NCBI GenBank assembly: GCA_900468625.1
Contig: UBUL01000023.1
Coordinates: forward strand, 62,001-126,000
Direction of reading: 5' to 3'
DNA: 64,000 bases
Origin: Hyphomicrobiales bacterium
GTDB lineage: Bacteria > Pseudomonadota > Alphaproteobacteria > Rhizobiales > Rhizobiaceae
The notes under the pieces are model-generated. The model saw only the letters and a program-made list of their open reading frames with translations. It did no database searches and was not told where the DNA came from. A program made the translations under genes and the position numbers. Shown in pieces: positions 53,316 through 62,216 of this stretch (positions within the stretch are counted from its first letter, which is position 1; each line of letters starts with the position of its first letter).

Positions 53316-55049
53316 CTATCTGTTTTGCGCCTTCAGAGCGTTGCGCATGAATTTCTGGAATACCGTCTCGATGATATCGGGACTGACCGGCTTCAGGATG
53401 ACGTCGTCCATGCCGACCTCGGTGCATTCCTTGCGATCCCGCTCGAAGGCCTGCGTCAGAACGCCGATGATCGGTGTGTGGGAGCCGCTGCCCATTTCCG
53501 CGCCGCGGATCAGCCGGGCGGCTTCGAATCCGTTCAGACCCGGCAGCGAAATGTCCATCAGGATCAATTCAGGACGGTGCTCCTGCCACAGCCGCACGGC
53601 TTCGTCGCCGCTTGCAGCGATGGCATAGCTGTATCCCAATCCCTCAAGGATCTGCGAGAAGACGATCTGGTTGATGTCATTGTCCTCGGCAACCAGGACC
53701 TGCGCGCGGCGTTCCTCCCCGGTTGCGCGCCGCCATTCGGACACGAGCCCCTGCTCCATGATATCGCCGAGTTCACCGCGGATATTTCGGTTGAAATGAC
53801 GCGCGATCAGGAAGGGAAGCTCCGTAGCAAGCTGCGAACCATCCAGCGACAGCGCGCCGAGGTTCTGCCGCTCGGCCAGCTCTATTCCTCGCTTGCCGAG
53901 CTGGTTGTCGACGATGACAAGATCGATCTTGACGCCATGCGCGCTTGCCACATCCAGAAACGCCGCCTCTTCGTTCTCGTTGTGAACGACGCAGGCCTCG
54001 AAACCGTATTTCCTGAGCGTCTTCAAGGCTGCGGTTTCGGCGGCAAAATCGGCAGTGACGACCAGAACCTTACGGCCGCTGAAATTCTCCGGGACGAAGG
54101 TTTCCATGGCGGCCGGGCGGCGCGAAATGGTCTGCAGGGCGGCTAGGGGAACATAGGCCCGGCGATAGGAGCGATCGCTGTTTTCCTTGATGTTCGATGC
54201 GAGGGCGAACTCGTCGAAATCGCTGCCATCCTTGGGCAGATCCTGCATGGTGCAGATCAGGAAATAGCGGCCGGGTTTGCCGATGCGCTGCTTGCGGGTG
54301 ACGATATCGCGTTCGATGCCGTCGCGGGCGATCTGGCGCTGCCGCGTGATCGACATCTCGCCGGTTTCCATGACATGCAGGTCGCTCTCGTGAAAGCGAT
54401 GGGCAAGGTCGGTGGAGAAGATATCGATGCTCTTGCGACCGCGCACTTCATCCGCCGCAGTCTGATACTTGTCGCAGAATGCCCTGTTGACAGCAACATA
54501 GACGAGGTTCTGGTCCTTGACGAAAACCGGGAAGGGCAGGTTGTCGAGGATATCCTCGGTGAGCTGTGCGCGCTCCATGTCGACGCGCCACTGCTCCTCC
54601 CGCTTCTTCACTTCGGAAACGTCTGACATGATGCAGAAGCCGATGCCCGACGGCAGCCGCCGCTTGATGATGCGCACCCAGCGGTCGTCCGTAAAATGTT
54701 CCGTCGTCTCGAAACGTTCGCGCCAATGCGAGGCTATGCGCTGCGAGACCCATTCGTCACGGTTGGCGGCCGTCTTGCTCTGGTGTCTCTGATAGCGCAC
54801 GCCCGTGTCGAAGACGGCGCCCAGAAAATCGCGAAGCCTCGTCGCGGGTTGCAGGAAGTCCGGCTGGATCGGGAAGAAATTCAAAATCTGGCGGCTGGCG
54901 AACAGCAGCTGATCATTCTTGTCATAGGCAAGGAAAGCACTGGAAAGACCATCGCAGAAAGCGTCGAAGAACATCGCCTGCAGATTGCCGCCAAAAGGCG
55001 CATCAGCAGTCATCATTGCCAAAGCTGCCTTGTCAATCTCGGCAGTCAT
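53316..55049 (-). CDS. PAS-PAS-receiver protein without a kinase domain
   Basis: 577 residues from ATG 55049 (MTAEIDKAALAMMTAD). Two PAS domains (~30-140: 'LSSAFLAYDKNDQLLFASRQ'; ~165-285: 'LDNLPFPVFVKDQNLVYVAV') are followed by a receiver-like segment without its Asp cluster (~325-410: 'GRKVLVVTADFAAETAALKT'), and a complete receiver domain (~455-570) with 'VLVAEDNDINQ', phospho-Asp in 'LILMDISLPGLNG' and Lys in 'ILKPVSPD'. No His box or ATPase domain is present in between. The order resembles a hybrid histidine kinase that has lost its kinase core. It needs a separate kinase or phosphotransfer protein; partner unknown. It sits upstream of the GGDEF-EAL gene. Confidence 0.88.
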   Translation of the reverse strand: MTAEIDKAALAMMTADAPFGGNLQAMFFDAFCDGLSSAFLAYDKNDQLLFASRQILNFFPIQPDFLQPATRLRDFLGAVFDTGVRYQRHQSKTAANRDEWVSQRIASHWRERFETTEHFTDDRWVRIIKRRLPSGIGFCIMSDVSEVKKREEQWRVDMERAQLTEDILDNLPFPVFVKDQNLVYVAVNRAFCDKYQTAADEVRGRKSIDIFSTDLAHRFHESDLHVMETGEMSITRQRQIARDGIERDIVTRKQRIGKPGRYFLICTMQDLPKDGSDFDEFALASNIKENSDRSYRRAYVPLAALQTISRRPAAMETFVPENFSGRKVLVVTADFAAETAALKTLRKYGFEACVVHNENEEAAFLDVASAHGVKIDLVIVDNQLGKRGIELAERQNLGALSLDGSQLATELPFLIARHFNRNIRGELGDIMEQGLVSEWRRATGEERRAQVLVAEDNDINQIVFSQILEGLGYSYAIAASGDEAVRLWQEHRPELILMDISLPGLNGFEAARLIRGAEMGSGSHTPIIGVLTQAFERDRKECTEVGMDDVILKPVSPDIIETVFQKFMRNALKAQNR

Positions 55050-55396
55050 TCGTCCGATTCCTACACTCAACCAGTTTCACAACACGATAAGCAGACAGCG
55101 CAACATTCGTTCTGCGCGGCAAATTCGTGAAAATTGCATGCTGGCCTTGATACTTGAAGCAGATGGCGCCTGGCTCCTTGTAGATTGATGGCCACCAACC
55201 TGCCATCAAGAGCCGTCAGCATGCACGAAACGCGCCACTCGCGGTCATTTCAAGTTTCTCTGCCCGCAACCTGTCATTATTCCCTTAAACATTGATTAAA
55301 TTTCTTAAACGGAGCACCGGACGGAAACGGGTGGATCACGGCCGGAGAATCGCCTTTCCTCTTTCCACACCGCCACGAATCCACGACAATGATGCC
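55050..55396. other. Divergent region between the PAS-receiver gene and mutL, 347 bp
   Basis: It should hold two divergent promoters. The stretch near 55240-55310 is AT-rich. There is an upstream in-frame continuation of mutL (from 55292) with no ribosome site. I see no small gene, palindrome or repeat that I can support. Confidence 0.4.
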
Positions 55397-57223
55397 ATGG
55401 CCATCAAGCAACTCTCCGAAACATTGATCAATCAGATCGCCGCCGGCGAAGTCATCGAGCGCCCGGCAAGCGCTGCCAAGGAGTTGATCGAAAACGCGCT
55501 CGACGCCGGCGCCACGCGCATCGAGATTGCCACGGCAGGCGGCGGCAAGGCGCTGCTGCGTGTAACGGACAACGGCTCCGGCATGGAAGAGGCGGATCTG
55601 GAGCTTGCCGTCCGGCGCCACTGCACCTCGAAGATCAACGAAACGCTGGAAGACATTCGCACCCTCGGCTTCCGCGGCGAAGCCCTGCCCTCCATCGGCT
55701 CCGTGGCGAAGCTTTCGATCGCAAGCCGCCGGGCAGGTGCCGCCGGCGGCGCCGAGATCGCGGTTGCCGGCGGCAAGGTTCTGCATCTGCGCCCGGCGGC
55801 TGCCAATCCCGGCACGATCGTGGAGGTGCGCGACTTGTTCTTTGCGACGCCCGCCCGCCTGAAGTTCCTGAAGACCGAGAAGGCGGAAGCCGCCGCGATC
55901 ACCGAGGTCGTCAAGCGCATGGCGATCGCCTTTCCGCGCGTGCGCTTCGTTCTGTCGGGAACCGACCGCTCGACGCTCGAATTTCCCGCAACCGGCGACG
56001 ATCATCTCGCCCGCATGGCGCAGGTGCTCGGGGCCGAATTCAAGGACAACGCCATTGCGCTCGATGCCGTGCGCGAGGATGTCGGTCTCACCGGTTTTGC
56101 CGGCGTGCCGACCTTCAATCGCGGCAATTCCGCCCATCAATATGCCTTCGTCAACGGCCGGCCGGTGCAGGACAAGCTGATCCTGTCGGCGATCCGCGGC
56201 GCCTATGCCGAGACCATTCCCTCCGGCCGCTATCCTGTCGCCGTGCTTTCCCTGACGCTCGATCCGGCGCTGGTCGACGTCAACGTGCATCCGGCAAAAT
56301 CCGATGTGCGCTTCAGAGATCCTGGTCTCGTGCGCGGCCTGATCGTCGGCGCGGTCCGCGAAGCCCTGTCGCGCGAAGGCGACCGGGCCGCGACGACCGG
56401 AGCGGATGGCATGCTGCGCGCCTTCACCGCCGGGCGTTCGGGATTCCAACCGGGCTGGCGCCCTTCGCCGGCAACCGTCCCCTGGACGCCGGAGACTTCG
56501 CCATCCCGGCCCTATGAGAGAACGCCGGCAATGGCGGGCTACGGATTTACGGAAAGACCGCAGGCCGCCTTCGACGGGCTTGCCGTACCCACGGCACGTG
56601 CGGAACCGCCGGGAGAACCGATGCGAGCCGAGGAACCCTCTCGTTTTCCGCTGGGTGCCGCCCGCGCTCAATTGCATGAGAACTATATCGTCGCCCAGAC
56701 GGAAAACGGGCTTGTCATCGTCGATCAGCATGCCGCACATGAACGACTGGTTTTCGAGGCCATGCGCAAGGCCCTGCACTCGAAACGCCTGTCCTCGCAG
56801 GCCCTGCTCATTCCGGAGATCATCGACCTGTCGGAGGAAGATTGCGACCGGCTGATGGCGTTTGCCGAAGAGCTCGGCGAGCTTGGCCTCGCCATCGAGC
56901 GCTTCGGCCCCGGTGCCGTTGCCGTGCGGGAGACGCCGGCCTTGCTCGGCGAGGTGGATGCGCAAGGTCTTGTCCGGCAACTCGCGGACGAGATCGCCGA
57001 ATGGGACACGGCCTCGGGTCTTGCCGCCAAGCTGGAATATGTCGCGGCGACCATGGCCTGCCACGGTTCGGTGCGCTCTGGCCGGCGTCTGCGCTCGGAA
57101 GAGATGAATGCACTGTTGCGGCAAATGGAGGCGACGCCCGGCTCCGGCCAGTGCAATCACGGCAGGCCGACCTATATAGAGTTGAAGCTTGCGGACATCG
57201 AGCGGCTGTTCGGACGCAGCTGA
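55397..57223 (+). CDS. mutL: DNA mismatch repair protein MutL
   Basis: 608 residues from ATG 55397 (MAIKQLSETLINQIAAGEVI). The GHKL ATPase N-terminus is clear ('ELIENALDAGA', 'VTDNGSGM', 'LGFRGEALPSIGSV'). The C-terminal dimerisation domain carries the endonuclease motif DQHA(X)2E(X)4E in 'VIVDQHAAHERLVFEAM', and the metal/zinc-site parts 'ATMACHGSVRSGRRL' and 'QCNHGRPTYIEL'. It therefore appears to be the nicking type of MutL, used in bacteria without MutH. Long Pro-rich linker between the domains. Starts 347 bp after the divergent gene. Confidence 0.96.
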   Translation: MAIKQLSETLINQIAAGEVIERPASAAKELIENALDAGATRIEIATAGGGKALLRVTDNGSGMEEADLELAVRRHCTSKINETLEDIRTLGFRGEALPSIGSVAKLSIASRRAGAAGGAEIAVAGGKVLHLRPAAANPGTIVEVRDLFFATPARLKFLKTEKAEAAAITEVVKRMAIAFPRVRFVLSGTDRSTLEFPATGDDHLARMAQVLGAEFKDNAIALDAVREDVGLTGFAGVPTFNRGNSAHQYAFVNGRPVQDKLILSAIRGAYAETIPSGRYPVAVLSLTLDPALVDVNVHPAKSDVRFRDPGLVRGLIVGAVREALSREGDRAATTGADGMLRAFTAGRSGFQPGWRPSPATVPWTPETSPSRPYERTPAMAGYGFTERPQAAFDGLAVPTARAEPPGEPMRAEEPSRFPLGAARAQLHENYIVAQTENGLVIVDQHAAHERLVFEAMRKALHSKRLSSQALLIPEIIDLSEEDCDRLMAFAEELGELGLAIERFGPGAVAVRETPALLGEVDAQGLVRQLADEIAEWDTASGLAAKLEYVAATMACHGSVRSGRRLRSEEMNALLRQMEATPGSGQCNHGRPTYIELKLADIERLFGRS

Positions 57224-57244
57224 AGCGAACTGGCTTCGAAATGC

Positions 57245-57293
57245 CGCTGCAGCGATCTTTGCGCGTCATATTTGACGCGCGCCGCTGTAGTGC
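57245..57293. repeat. Hairpin repeat, third copy
   Basis: CTGCAGCG / CGCTGTAG outer stem and GCGCGTCA / TGACGCGC inner stem around a short loop, just after mutL. Related to 31663-31730 and 32255-32323. Base changes in one arm are matched in the other. Confidence 0.7.
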
Positions 57294-57333
57294 GGTATGG
57301 CAAACAGATGACAGAGATCAAGGACGGCATCAG

Positions 57334-57564
57334 ATGAATCTTTTTGAAGGACATGGAAACCGTGAGGCGAAGATTCGCTATCTCGACGGCGATTTCCAGA
57401 TCCTGATGCCTGGCTCCTATGTCGTCTGCGCCATGACCGGCAAGCATATCGCGCTCGATGAGCTGCGCTACTGGAGCGTTGCCCGGCAAGAGCCATACGC
57501 CGACGTGATCACCTCGCTCGAAGCTGAAAAGCGCGCCGGCGCGCTTCCCAATCAGAAACGCTGA
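57334..57564 (+). CDS. DUF2093 protein
   Basis: 76 residues from ATG 57334 (MNLFEGHGNREAKIRYLDGD); it lies within a longer open frame that starts in the mutL gene. A purine-rich AAGGA lies upstream. The conserved alphaproteobacterial DUF2093 sequence is recognisable ('EAKIRYLDGDFQILMPGSYV' and 'CAMTGKHIALDELRYWSV'). Function unknown; the two Cys/His-containing stretches could bind a metal. It is the conserved neighbour between mutL and lpxK. Confidence 0.88.
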   Translation: MNLFEGHGNREAKIRYLDGDFQILMPGSYVVCAMTGKHIALDELRYWSVARQEPYADVITSLEAEKRAGALPNQKR

Positions 57565-57591
57565 TTTTCTCGCCGAATAGCCTGCAGTATT

Positions 57592-58641
57592 TCAACCGGC
57601 CTTGCCGCCGCGCTTTTCCCGCAAGCAGCGCTCGCGGGCTGCCGCAATCGCCCTGTCGATGATCAATCCCGGCGCGTGCGGATCGGCAAAGACCATGTCG
57701 ATCTCGATCACTCTGCAACGCTGCAGCAATTCGTCGGCGCGGCCATGATGTCCGATGAGACGGACATAATCTTTCGACGTGGTGACGATCTCCAGCCCTT
57801 CACGCGAGGCTATGTCGAGCATGTCGGAAACCTCGTCGTCGCCGGGATGTTCATGATCTCCAAAGCTGCGTCGGACGGCAATATTCGCTCCGAGGGCTTC
57901 CACCGTGCGGAAGAACTTGGCCGGATCGGCGATGCCGGCGAAGGCAAGCACGTTGAGGCCGCGCAAATCTTCCTGCCCGCGCACTCTGACGCCTGCAGAA
58001 AAGAAAGGCTTTCCGGCCCTTGCCGCCAGGCGAACAACGCGATCGGCGGCATTGCCCTCGCCGACCTTCAAAAGAGCGGAGGCATAGATAAGCTGGGTGC
58101 GCAGCGGCGCACGCACCGGACCGCCTGGAACGAGATGGCCGTTGCCGATGCCCCGACCGGCATCGATCACAACCAGGGCATAGTCGATGGCAAGATGCGC
58201 GCTCTGGAATCCGTCATCCATGATGATGATGTCGGCGCCCTCGCGCACGAGCCTCTGCGCACCATCGGCCCGGCGGCGGGCAATGACGGTCAGCGCCTCG
58301 CGGGCCAGCAGAAGCGGCTCGTCGCCGACGGCTGTGGCATGATGATGCGCGGGATCGACGACTGTCGTAACATCGAGCGAGCCGCCATAGCCGCGGCTCA
58401 GAAAACCCGGCTTCAGCCCCTTGGCCTTGGCGGCTTGGGCGAGCGCAAGTGCCGTCGGCGTCTTTCCGGCTCCGCCGACTGTGAAGTTGCCGACACAGAT
58501 GACCGGCACGGGCACGGAGGCACGCTTGCCATGCACCATGCGATATCCTGCGATACGGCCGTACAGGAAAGAGAAGGGTGAGAGCCCCCAGGCACGCCAA
58601 TCCGGTTTTCGCCACCAGAAAGGTGGGGCTTCCGATACCAT
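57592..58641 (-). CDS. lpxK: Tetraacyldisaccharide 4'-kinase
   Basis: 349 residues; adds the 4'-phosphate to lipid IVA at the inner membrane. The N-terminal amphipathic/hydrophobic segment 'LSPFSFLYGRIAGYRMVHG' anchors it, the P-loop is 'VICVGNFTVGGAGKTPTALAL', and 'GADIIIMDDGFQS' and 'LVPGGPVRAPLRTQLI' are the conserved catalytic blocks. Part of the lipid A/core cluster with waaA. Confidence 0.96.
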   Translation of the reverse strand: MVSEAPPFWWRKPDWRAWGLSPFSFLYGRIAGYRMVHGKRASVPVPVICVGNFTVGGAGKTPTALALAQAAKAKGLKPGFLSRGYGGSLDVTTVVDPAHHHATAVGDEPLLLAREALTVIARRRADGAQRLVREGADIIIMDDGFQSAHLAIDYALVVIDAGRGIGNGHLVPGGPVRAPLRTQLIYASALLKVGEGNAADRVVRLAARAGKPFFSAGVRVRGQEDLRGLNVLAFAGIADPAKFFRTVEALGANIAVRRSFGDHEHPGDDEVSDMLDIASREGLEIVTTSKDYVRLIGHHGRADELLQRCRVIEIDMVFADPHAPGLIIDRAIAAARERCLREKRGGKAG

Positions 58642-58725
58642 GCGTCTAACTCAGCCTTCTGCTTGTGCCGACAATAAGGCGGCAAGAAAGGTCAGATTGA
58701 GTGAAAAAGCAAGCCACTACCGGGA

Positions 58726-59457
58726 TCAGGCCAATTGGGCGACCGGCATGAGCAGGCCTTCCAGCTCGGTAATGTCGTTGAGGCAATAGTCGGATGCGGC
58801 CGTCAGCGTCTCGCGCGAGCCGGTACCTGTCAGCACGCCGACGGTCACGCCGACGCCGGCGTTGCGGCCCATATGGAGATCGTGATTGTTGTCGCCGACG
58901 ACGGCGACCTGCGCCGGCGAAAGACCCGTTGCCGCATAGAAGCCGAGTACCATGCCCGGCTCCGGCTTGATGCCGAAGCCGCTATCGTAGCCGGCGATGT
59001 AATCGACGTAGTCGATGAAGCCGAAGCGGCGCGCCGTCTGCCGGATGGAGCGCTCATTGTCGCTGGAGGCAACGCCGAGCTTGTAGCCGCGCTGATGCAG
59101 GCGCTGGAAGAAAGCGGAGAGATCTGTGACGGGCGAGGAAAAATCGGCCGCATGCGCGAAGAGCGCATCGAGTTTTTCCACCAGCTCCGCGATATCCATT
59201 TTCGAGCCGGCGGCCACCAGCCCCTCGGAAATCTGCCTTGTGTTGCCGGCAGCAAGCAGGCTGTCGGGCACGATATGGCCGGTGATCGGGTCCATGCCAC
59301 AGGAGAATAGAAGATGATCGGCGAGTATCGGATCGTCCTGAGCGGCGATGCGCGCGAGCTCGCGATTGACCGGCAGCCAGCTCTGATCATAGTCGAGCAG
59401 CGTGCCGTCCTTGTCGAAGAGAATGCCTGCAATCGCTCCCAGCTTGGCCGCCGTCAT
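58726..59457 (-). CDS. HAD-superfamily phosphatase (Gph/phosphonatase-like)
   Basis: 243 residues from ATG 59457 (MTAAKLGAIAGILFDKDG), with GAAGGGAAAGG upstream. Motif I is DKDGT in 'FDKDGTLLDYDQSW', with the first Asp as nucleophile; motif II/III features are 'GVASSDNERS' and 'VVGDNNHDLHMG'. The cap domain between residues ~20-90 is of the helical Gph type. Conserved position between waaA and lpxK suggests a link to envelope sugar metabolism, but the substrate is unknown. Confidence 0.85.
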   Translation of the reverse strand: MTAAKLGAIAGILFDKDGTLLDYDQSWLPVNRELARIAAQDDPILADHLLFSCGMDPITGHIVPDSLLAAGNTRQISEGLVAAGSKMDIAELVEKLDALFAHAADFSSPVTDLSAFFQRLHQRGYKLGVASSDNERSIRQTARRFGFIDYVDYIAGYDSGFGIKPEPGMVLGFYAATGLSPAQVAVVGDNNHDLHMGRNAGVGVTVGVLTGTGSRETLTAASDYCLNDITELEGLLMPVAQLA

Positions 59458-59469
59458 GCCTTTCCCTTC

Positions 59470-59575
59470 TAGAGCATCTCCGCTTTTCTTCGAATCGCGA
59501 AAACGCTCTATCCTCTTGTTTCTCCAACGCATTCCGGATGGAAAACCGCTACGCACTTTTCCGGGAAATGCTCTA
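59470..59575. repeat. RIME-like element between HAD and waaA genes
   Basis: Starts TAGAGCATCTCCGCTTTTC and ends GGGAAATGCTCTA; the whole element is an imperfect palindrome with an inner AAAACCGCTACGCACTTTT. The last CTA is the TAG stop of waaA on the minus strand. The left 31 bases match 13927-13957 in inverted orientation. Confidence 0.75.
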
Positions 59576-60892
59576 TCCGTTCGCCATCGTCTTCGGCATC
59601 AGCCGCGCCTTCACCGAAAGCGGATTGATATAGGGCTCCAAGCCCCTGACCGTCGCGGCCAATGCTCCGCGCATTTCATGCACGGCAGCGAAACCAGCAT
59701 CGATCATGCCGCGACGTGCCGTGTCGTTGGTCAGCAAATAATGGACGCCGCGTGCCAGCATCTCCGTGTCACGCACCATGCGGGCACTGCCGCGGCGGGC
59801 AAGCAACTGATAGGAATCGCGGAAATTCTGGACATGGCCGCCGGTCAGGATCGCGCAGCCGAGCATGGCCGGCTCCAGCGGATTCTGGCCCCCTTCGTTG
59901 AAGAGCGACTTGCCCATGAAGGCGACTTCGGTCATCCGCAGATAAAGCCCCATTTCGCCGATCGTATCGCCAAGGAAGACATCCACATCCGGCGAGAGAA
60001 TATCGTTGCGGGTGCGGCGCGCTACTTTCAGGCCCTGGTCGACGAGCATCGCCTCGATCGCGTCGCAGCGCTCGGGGTGGCGCGGCACGATGATGGTGAG
60101 CTGGTCGTTATGCTGCTTGAGCATCGAGTGGACGGAGGCCGCAGCCCCCTCTTCACCCTCGAACGTGGAGACGGCGGCCCAGGTCTTGCGGTTACCGATC
60201 TGCTTCAGGTAGGCGGCAAGCGTCGGCGCATCGTGAGATGGCGCGTCCGTATCCACTTTGAGATTGCCTGATTTGAGAACCTGCAAGGCGCCGAGATCGC
60301 GGAAGCGTTCGGCATCGAGATCGGACTGGGCCACGACCAGCGCCAGATTTTCGAACAGCGCCTCGGCAAGCGCGAGGTGCCGGCTCCAGCGGGCAAAGGA
60401 GCGATCCGACATGCGGGCATTGACGAGGATCTGCGGAATGCGCTTGCGGCCGAGTTCCATGATGGTCGTCGGCCAGATCTCGGATTCAGCGAAAATGGCG
60501 CAATCGGGCTGCCAATAATCGAGGAAGCGCTTGATAGCAGGCTTGAGATCGAGCGGCACGTATTGATGAATGACCTCTTCGCCAAGGCGCTGATGCGCGA
60601 CCTTGGCTGATGTCATCGTTCCCGTCGTCAGCATGACATGGATATCGCGGCGACGGATTTCGCGGATGAGCGGAATGACGGCCGAGGTTTCACCCACGCT
60701 TGCGGCATGAAACCAGATCAGCGGTCCCTGAGGACGGTTGGCGCTCGCATAGCCCGAGCGCTCCAGTTTGCGGGAACTGTCTTCCTTGCCCTTTGCCGCA
60801 CGAACGGCGAGATAAGGCCCGATGAACGGATAGATGGCGATTCCGCCGAGACGATAGGCGCTCAAGGCAAGACGCGCCCTGAGACTGCTCAT
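59573..60892 (-). CDS. waaA: 3-deoxy-D-manno-octulosonic acid (Kdo) transferase
   Basis: 439 residues; attaches Kdo to lipid IVA. Membrane-proximal N-terminal helix ('LALSAYRLGGIAIYPFIGPY'), then 'PLIWFHAASVGETSAVIPLI' and 'TTGTMTSAKVAHQRLGEEV', 'YVPLDLKPAIKRFLDYWQPD', and the C-terminal 'IIVPRHPERCDAIEAMLV' and 'GQNPLEPAMLGCAILTGGHV', all typical of WaaA GT30. Its stop is formed by the RIME-like element. Confidence 0.95.
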   Translation of the reverse strand: MSSLRARLALSAYRLGGIAIYPFIGPYLAVRAAKGKEDSSRKLERSGYASANRPQGPLIWFHAASVGETSAVIPLIREIRRRDIHVMLTTGTMTSAKVAHQRLGEEVIHQYVPLDLKPAIKRFLDYWQPDCAIFAESEIWPTTIMELGRKRIPQILVNARMSDRSFARWSRHLALAEALFENLALVVAQSDLDAERFRDLGALQVLKSGNLKVDTDAPSHDAPTLAAYLKQIGNRKTWAAVSTFEGEEGAAASVHSMLKQHNDQLTIIVPRHPERCDAIEAMLVDQGLKVARRTRNDILSPDVDVFLGDTIGEMGLYLRMTEVAFMGKSLFNEGGQNPLEPAMLGCAILTGGHVQNFRDSYQLLARRGSARMVRDTEMLARGVHYLLTNDTARRGMIDAGFAAVHEMRGALAATVRGLEPYINPLSVKARLMPKTMANG

Positions 60893-61072
60893 TTCGATCG
60901 CCTCCTATCCCAGCTGATCACCATCAATGCCAAATCCCGATTATCATGCGGCCGAATAAGCAGCCGAATTTTCGTTCTTATTGTGTCAAAGATACTGCTT
61001 CATGCCCGGATTTAAAGCGATAACGCCTTGCCGGACGGAGATATCAAATGCAAAATTCGGTGGGAGGCGACC

Positions 61073-61318
61073 TCAGGATGCCGCATTTTCCTGCGGATCG
61101 AGCAAGCGATGCAGATGGACGATGAAATAACGCATATGGGCGTTGTCCACAGTCTGCTGCGCCTTGGACTTCCACGCCATCAGCGCACTCGCATAATCGG
61201 GATACATGCCGACGATATCGAGCTCGTTGAGATTACGGAATTGAACTTCTTCGAGGTTCTCCAGTTCACCGCCGAAGACTAGGTGCAGGAGCTGCTTTTT
61301 TCCGCTGGTATTGGTCAT
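61073..61318 (-). CDS. DUF4170 protein
   Basis: 81 residues. Small alphaproteobacterial protein with 'LHLVFGGELENLEEVQFRNL' and 'DIVGMYPDYASALMAWKSKA' and 'VDNAHMRYFIVHLHRLL'. No signal or membrane segment. It is the usual neighbour of waaA and inositol-monophosphatase-like genes in this group. Function unknown. Confidence 0.85.
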   Translation of the reverse strand: MTNTSGKKQLLHLVFGGELENLEEVQFRNLNELDIVGMYPDYASALMAWKSKAQQTVDNAHMRYFIVHLHRLLDPQENAAS

Positions 61319-61379
61319 TTTCGTCTCTTTCTGCTGTCATCCCCCTCTATCCTTCATCTGAGGGATTTTGACCGAAAGG

Positions 61380-62189
61380 TCAACCGTCTCGTCGGTACGA
61401 GAGCTGACGGAGAAACTCCGGCAACTGCGAGGCCGACGCCCCGCAGAGCTCGTCATGGGACACCTCGGCGCGATTGTAGCGCAGAGCATTGCCCGCGAGA
61501 TCCACAAGAGCGCCGCCGGCGCGCTCCAGAATGAGATCGGCGGCGGCCAGATCCCAGTCGTGGGAGTTGCGCTTGACGATCGTTCCCTCCAGGCGGCCAT
61601 CCGCCACCATGGCCAGACGATAGGCGAGCGACGGAACGTGCTTCACCCGCTCGACCGTCTTGCGGAAATCCGGATCGAAGCCTTTGAGCATATCCTCGCC
61701 GGTCGCCAGGCGATGAATATCCTCGCCGACCCTCTCGGAAACGCTGATCGGCCGGCCGTTCTTCAACGCCTGTCCGCCAACCGTCGCCACGAAAAGTTCG
61801 TCTAGCGCCGGCGCGTAGAGAACGCCCGCTACAGGTCGGCCGTCAGTGACGATGGCGACGCTGACGCACCATAGATCCGAGCCTGAGAGAAAACCCCTCG
61901 TGCCATCGATCGGATCGACGACGAAGACCGTTGCCTGCGACAGCCGCGCAGCGTCGTCATCGGTCTCCTCGGAAAGCCAGCCATAATCCGGACGCGCCGA
62001 GCGCAGAGTGGCGGCAAGACTTTCGTTGGCGGCAAAATCGGCGGCGCTGACCGGAGACTGACCGTTGTTCTTCCACCAGACTTCAGGCGATTGCCGGAAG
62101 AAACCGAGAGCGATCTTGCCCGCCTCGAGCGCGGCACCCACGATCAGGTCCGTATCGCTCAAACGGCCGGCCTTCTGGCTATCGATCAT
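61380..62189 (-). CDS. Inositol monophosphatase-family enzyme (CysQ-like)
   Basis: 269 residues. Mg-dependent phosphatase fold: 'GWLSEETDDDAARLSQATVF' and 'VVDPIDGTRGFLSGSDLWCV' give the EE and DPIDGT metal sites, and 'NSHDWDLAAADLILERAGG' the third Asp. CysQ-type enzymes remove 3'-phosphate from PAP; substrate assignment here is by resemblance. Lies between DUF4170 and the PmbA-like gene, spacing 27 bp. Confidence 0.85.
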   Translation of the reverse strand: MIDSQKAGRLSDTDLIVGAALEAGKIALGFFRQSPEVWWKNNGQSPVSAADFAANESLAATLRSARPDYGWLSEETDDDAARLSQATVFVVDPIDGTRGFLSGSDLWCVSVAIVTDGRPVAGVLYAPALDELFVATVGGQALKNGRPISVSERVGEDIHRLATGEDMLKGFDPDFRKTVERVKHVPSLAYRLAMVADGRLEGTIVKRNSHDWDLAAADLILERAGGALVDLAGNALRYNRAEVSHDELCGASASQLPEFLRQLSYRRDG

Positions 62190-62216
62190 TCAATAATTCC
62201 AATCTCCGCTCGTTTC

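Noticed and set aside
55277..57160. 627-codon open frame antisense to mutL
   Set aside because: Shadow of mutL in high-GC sequence; the translation shows no recognisable fold.
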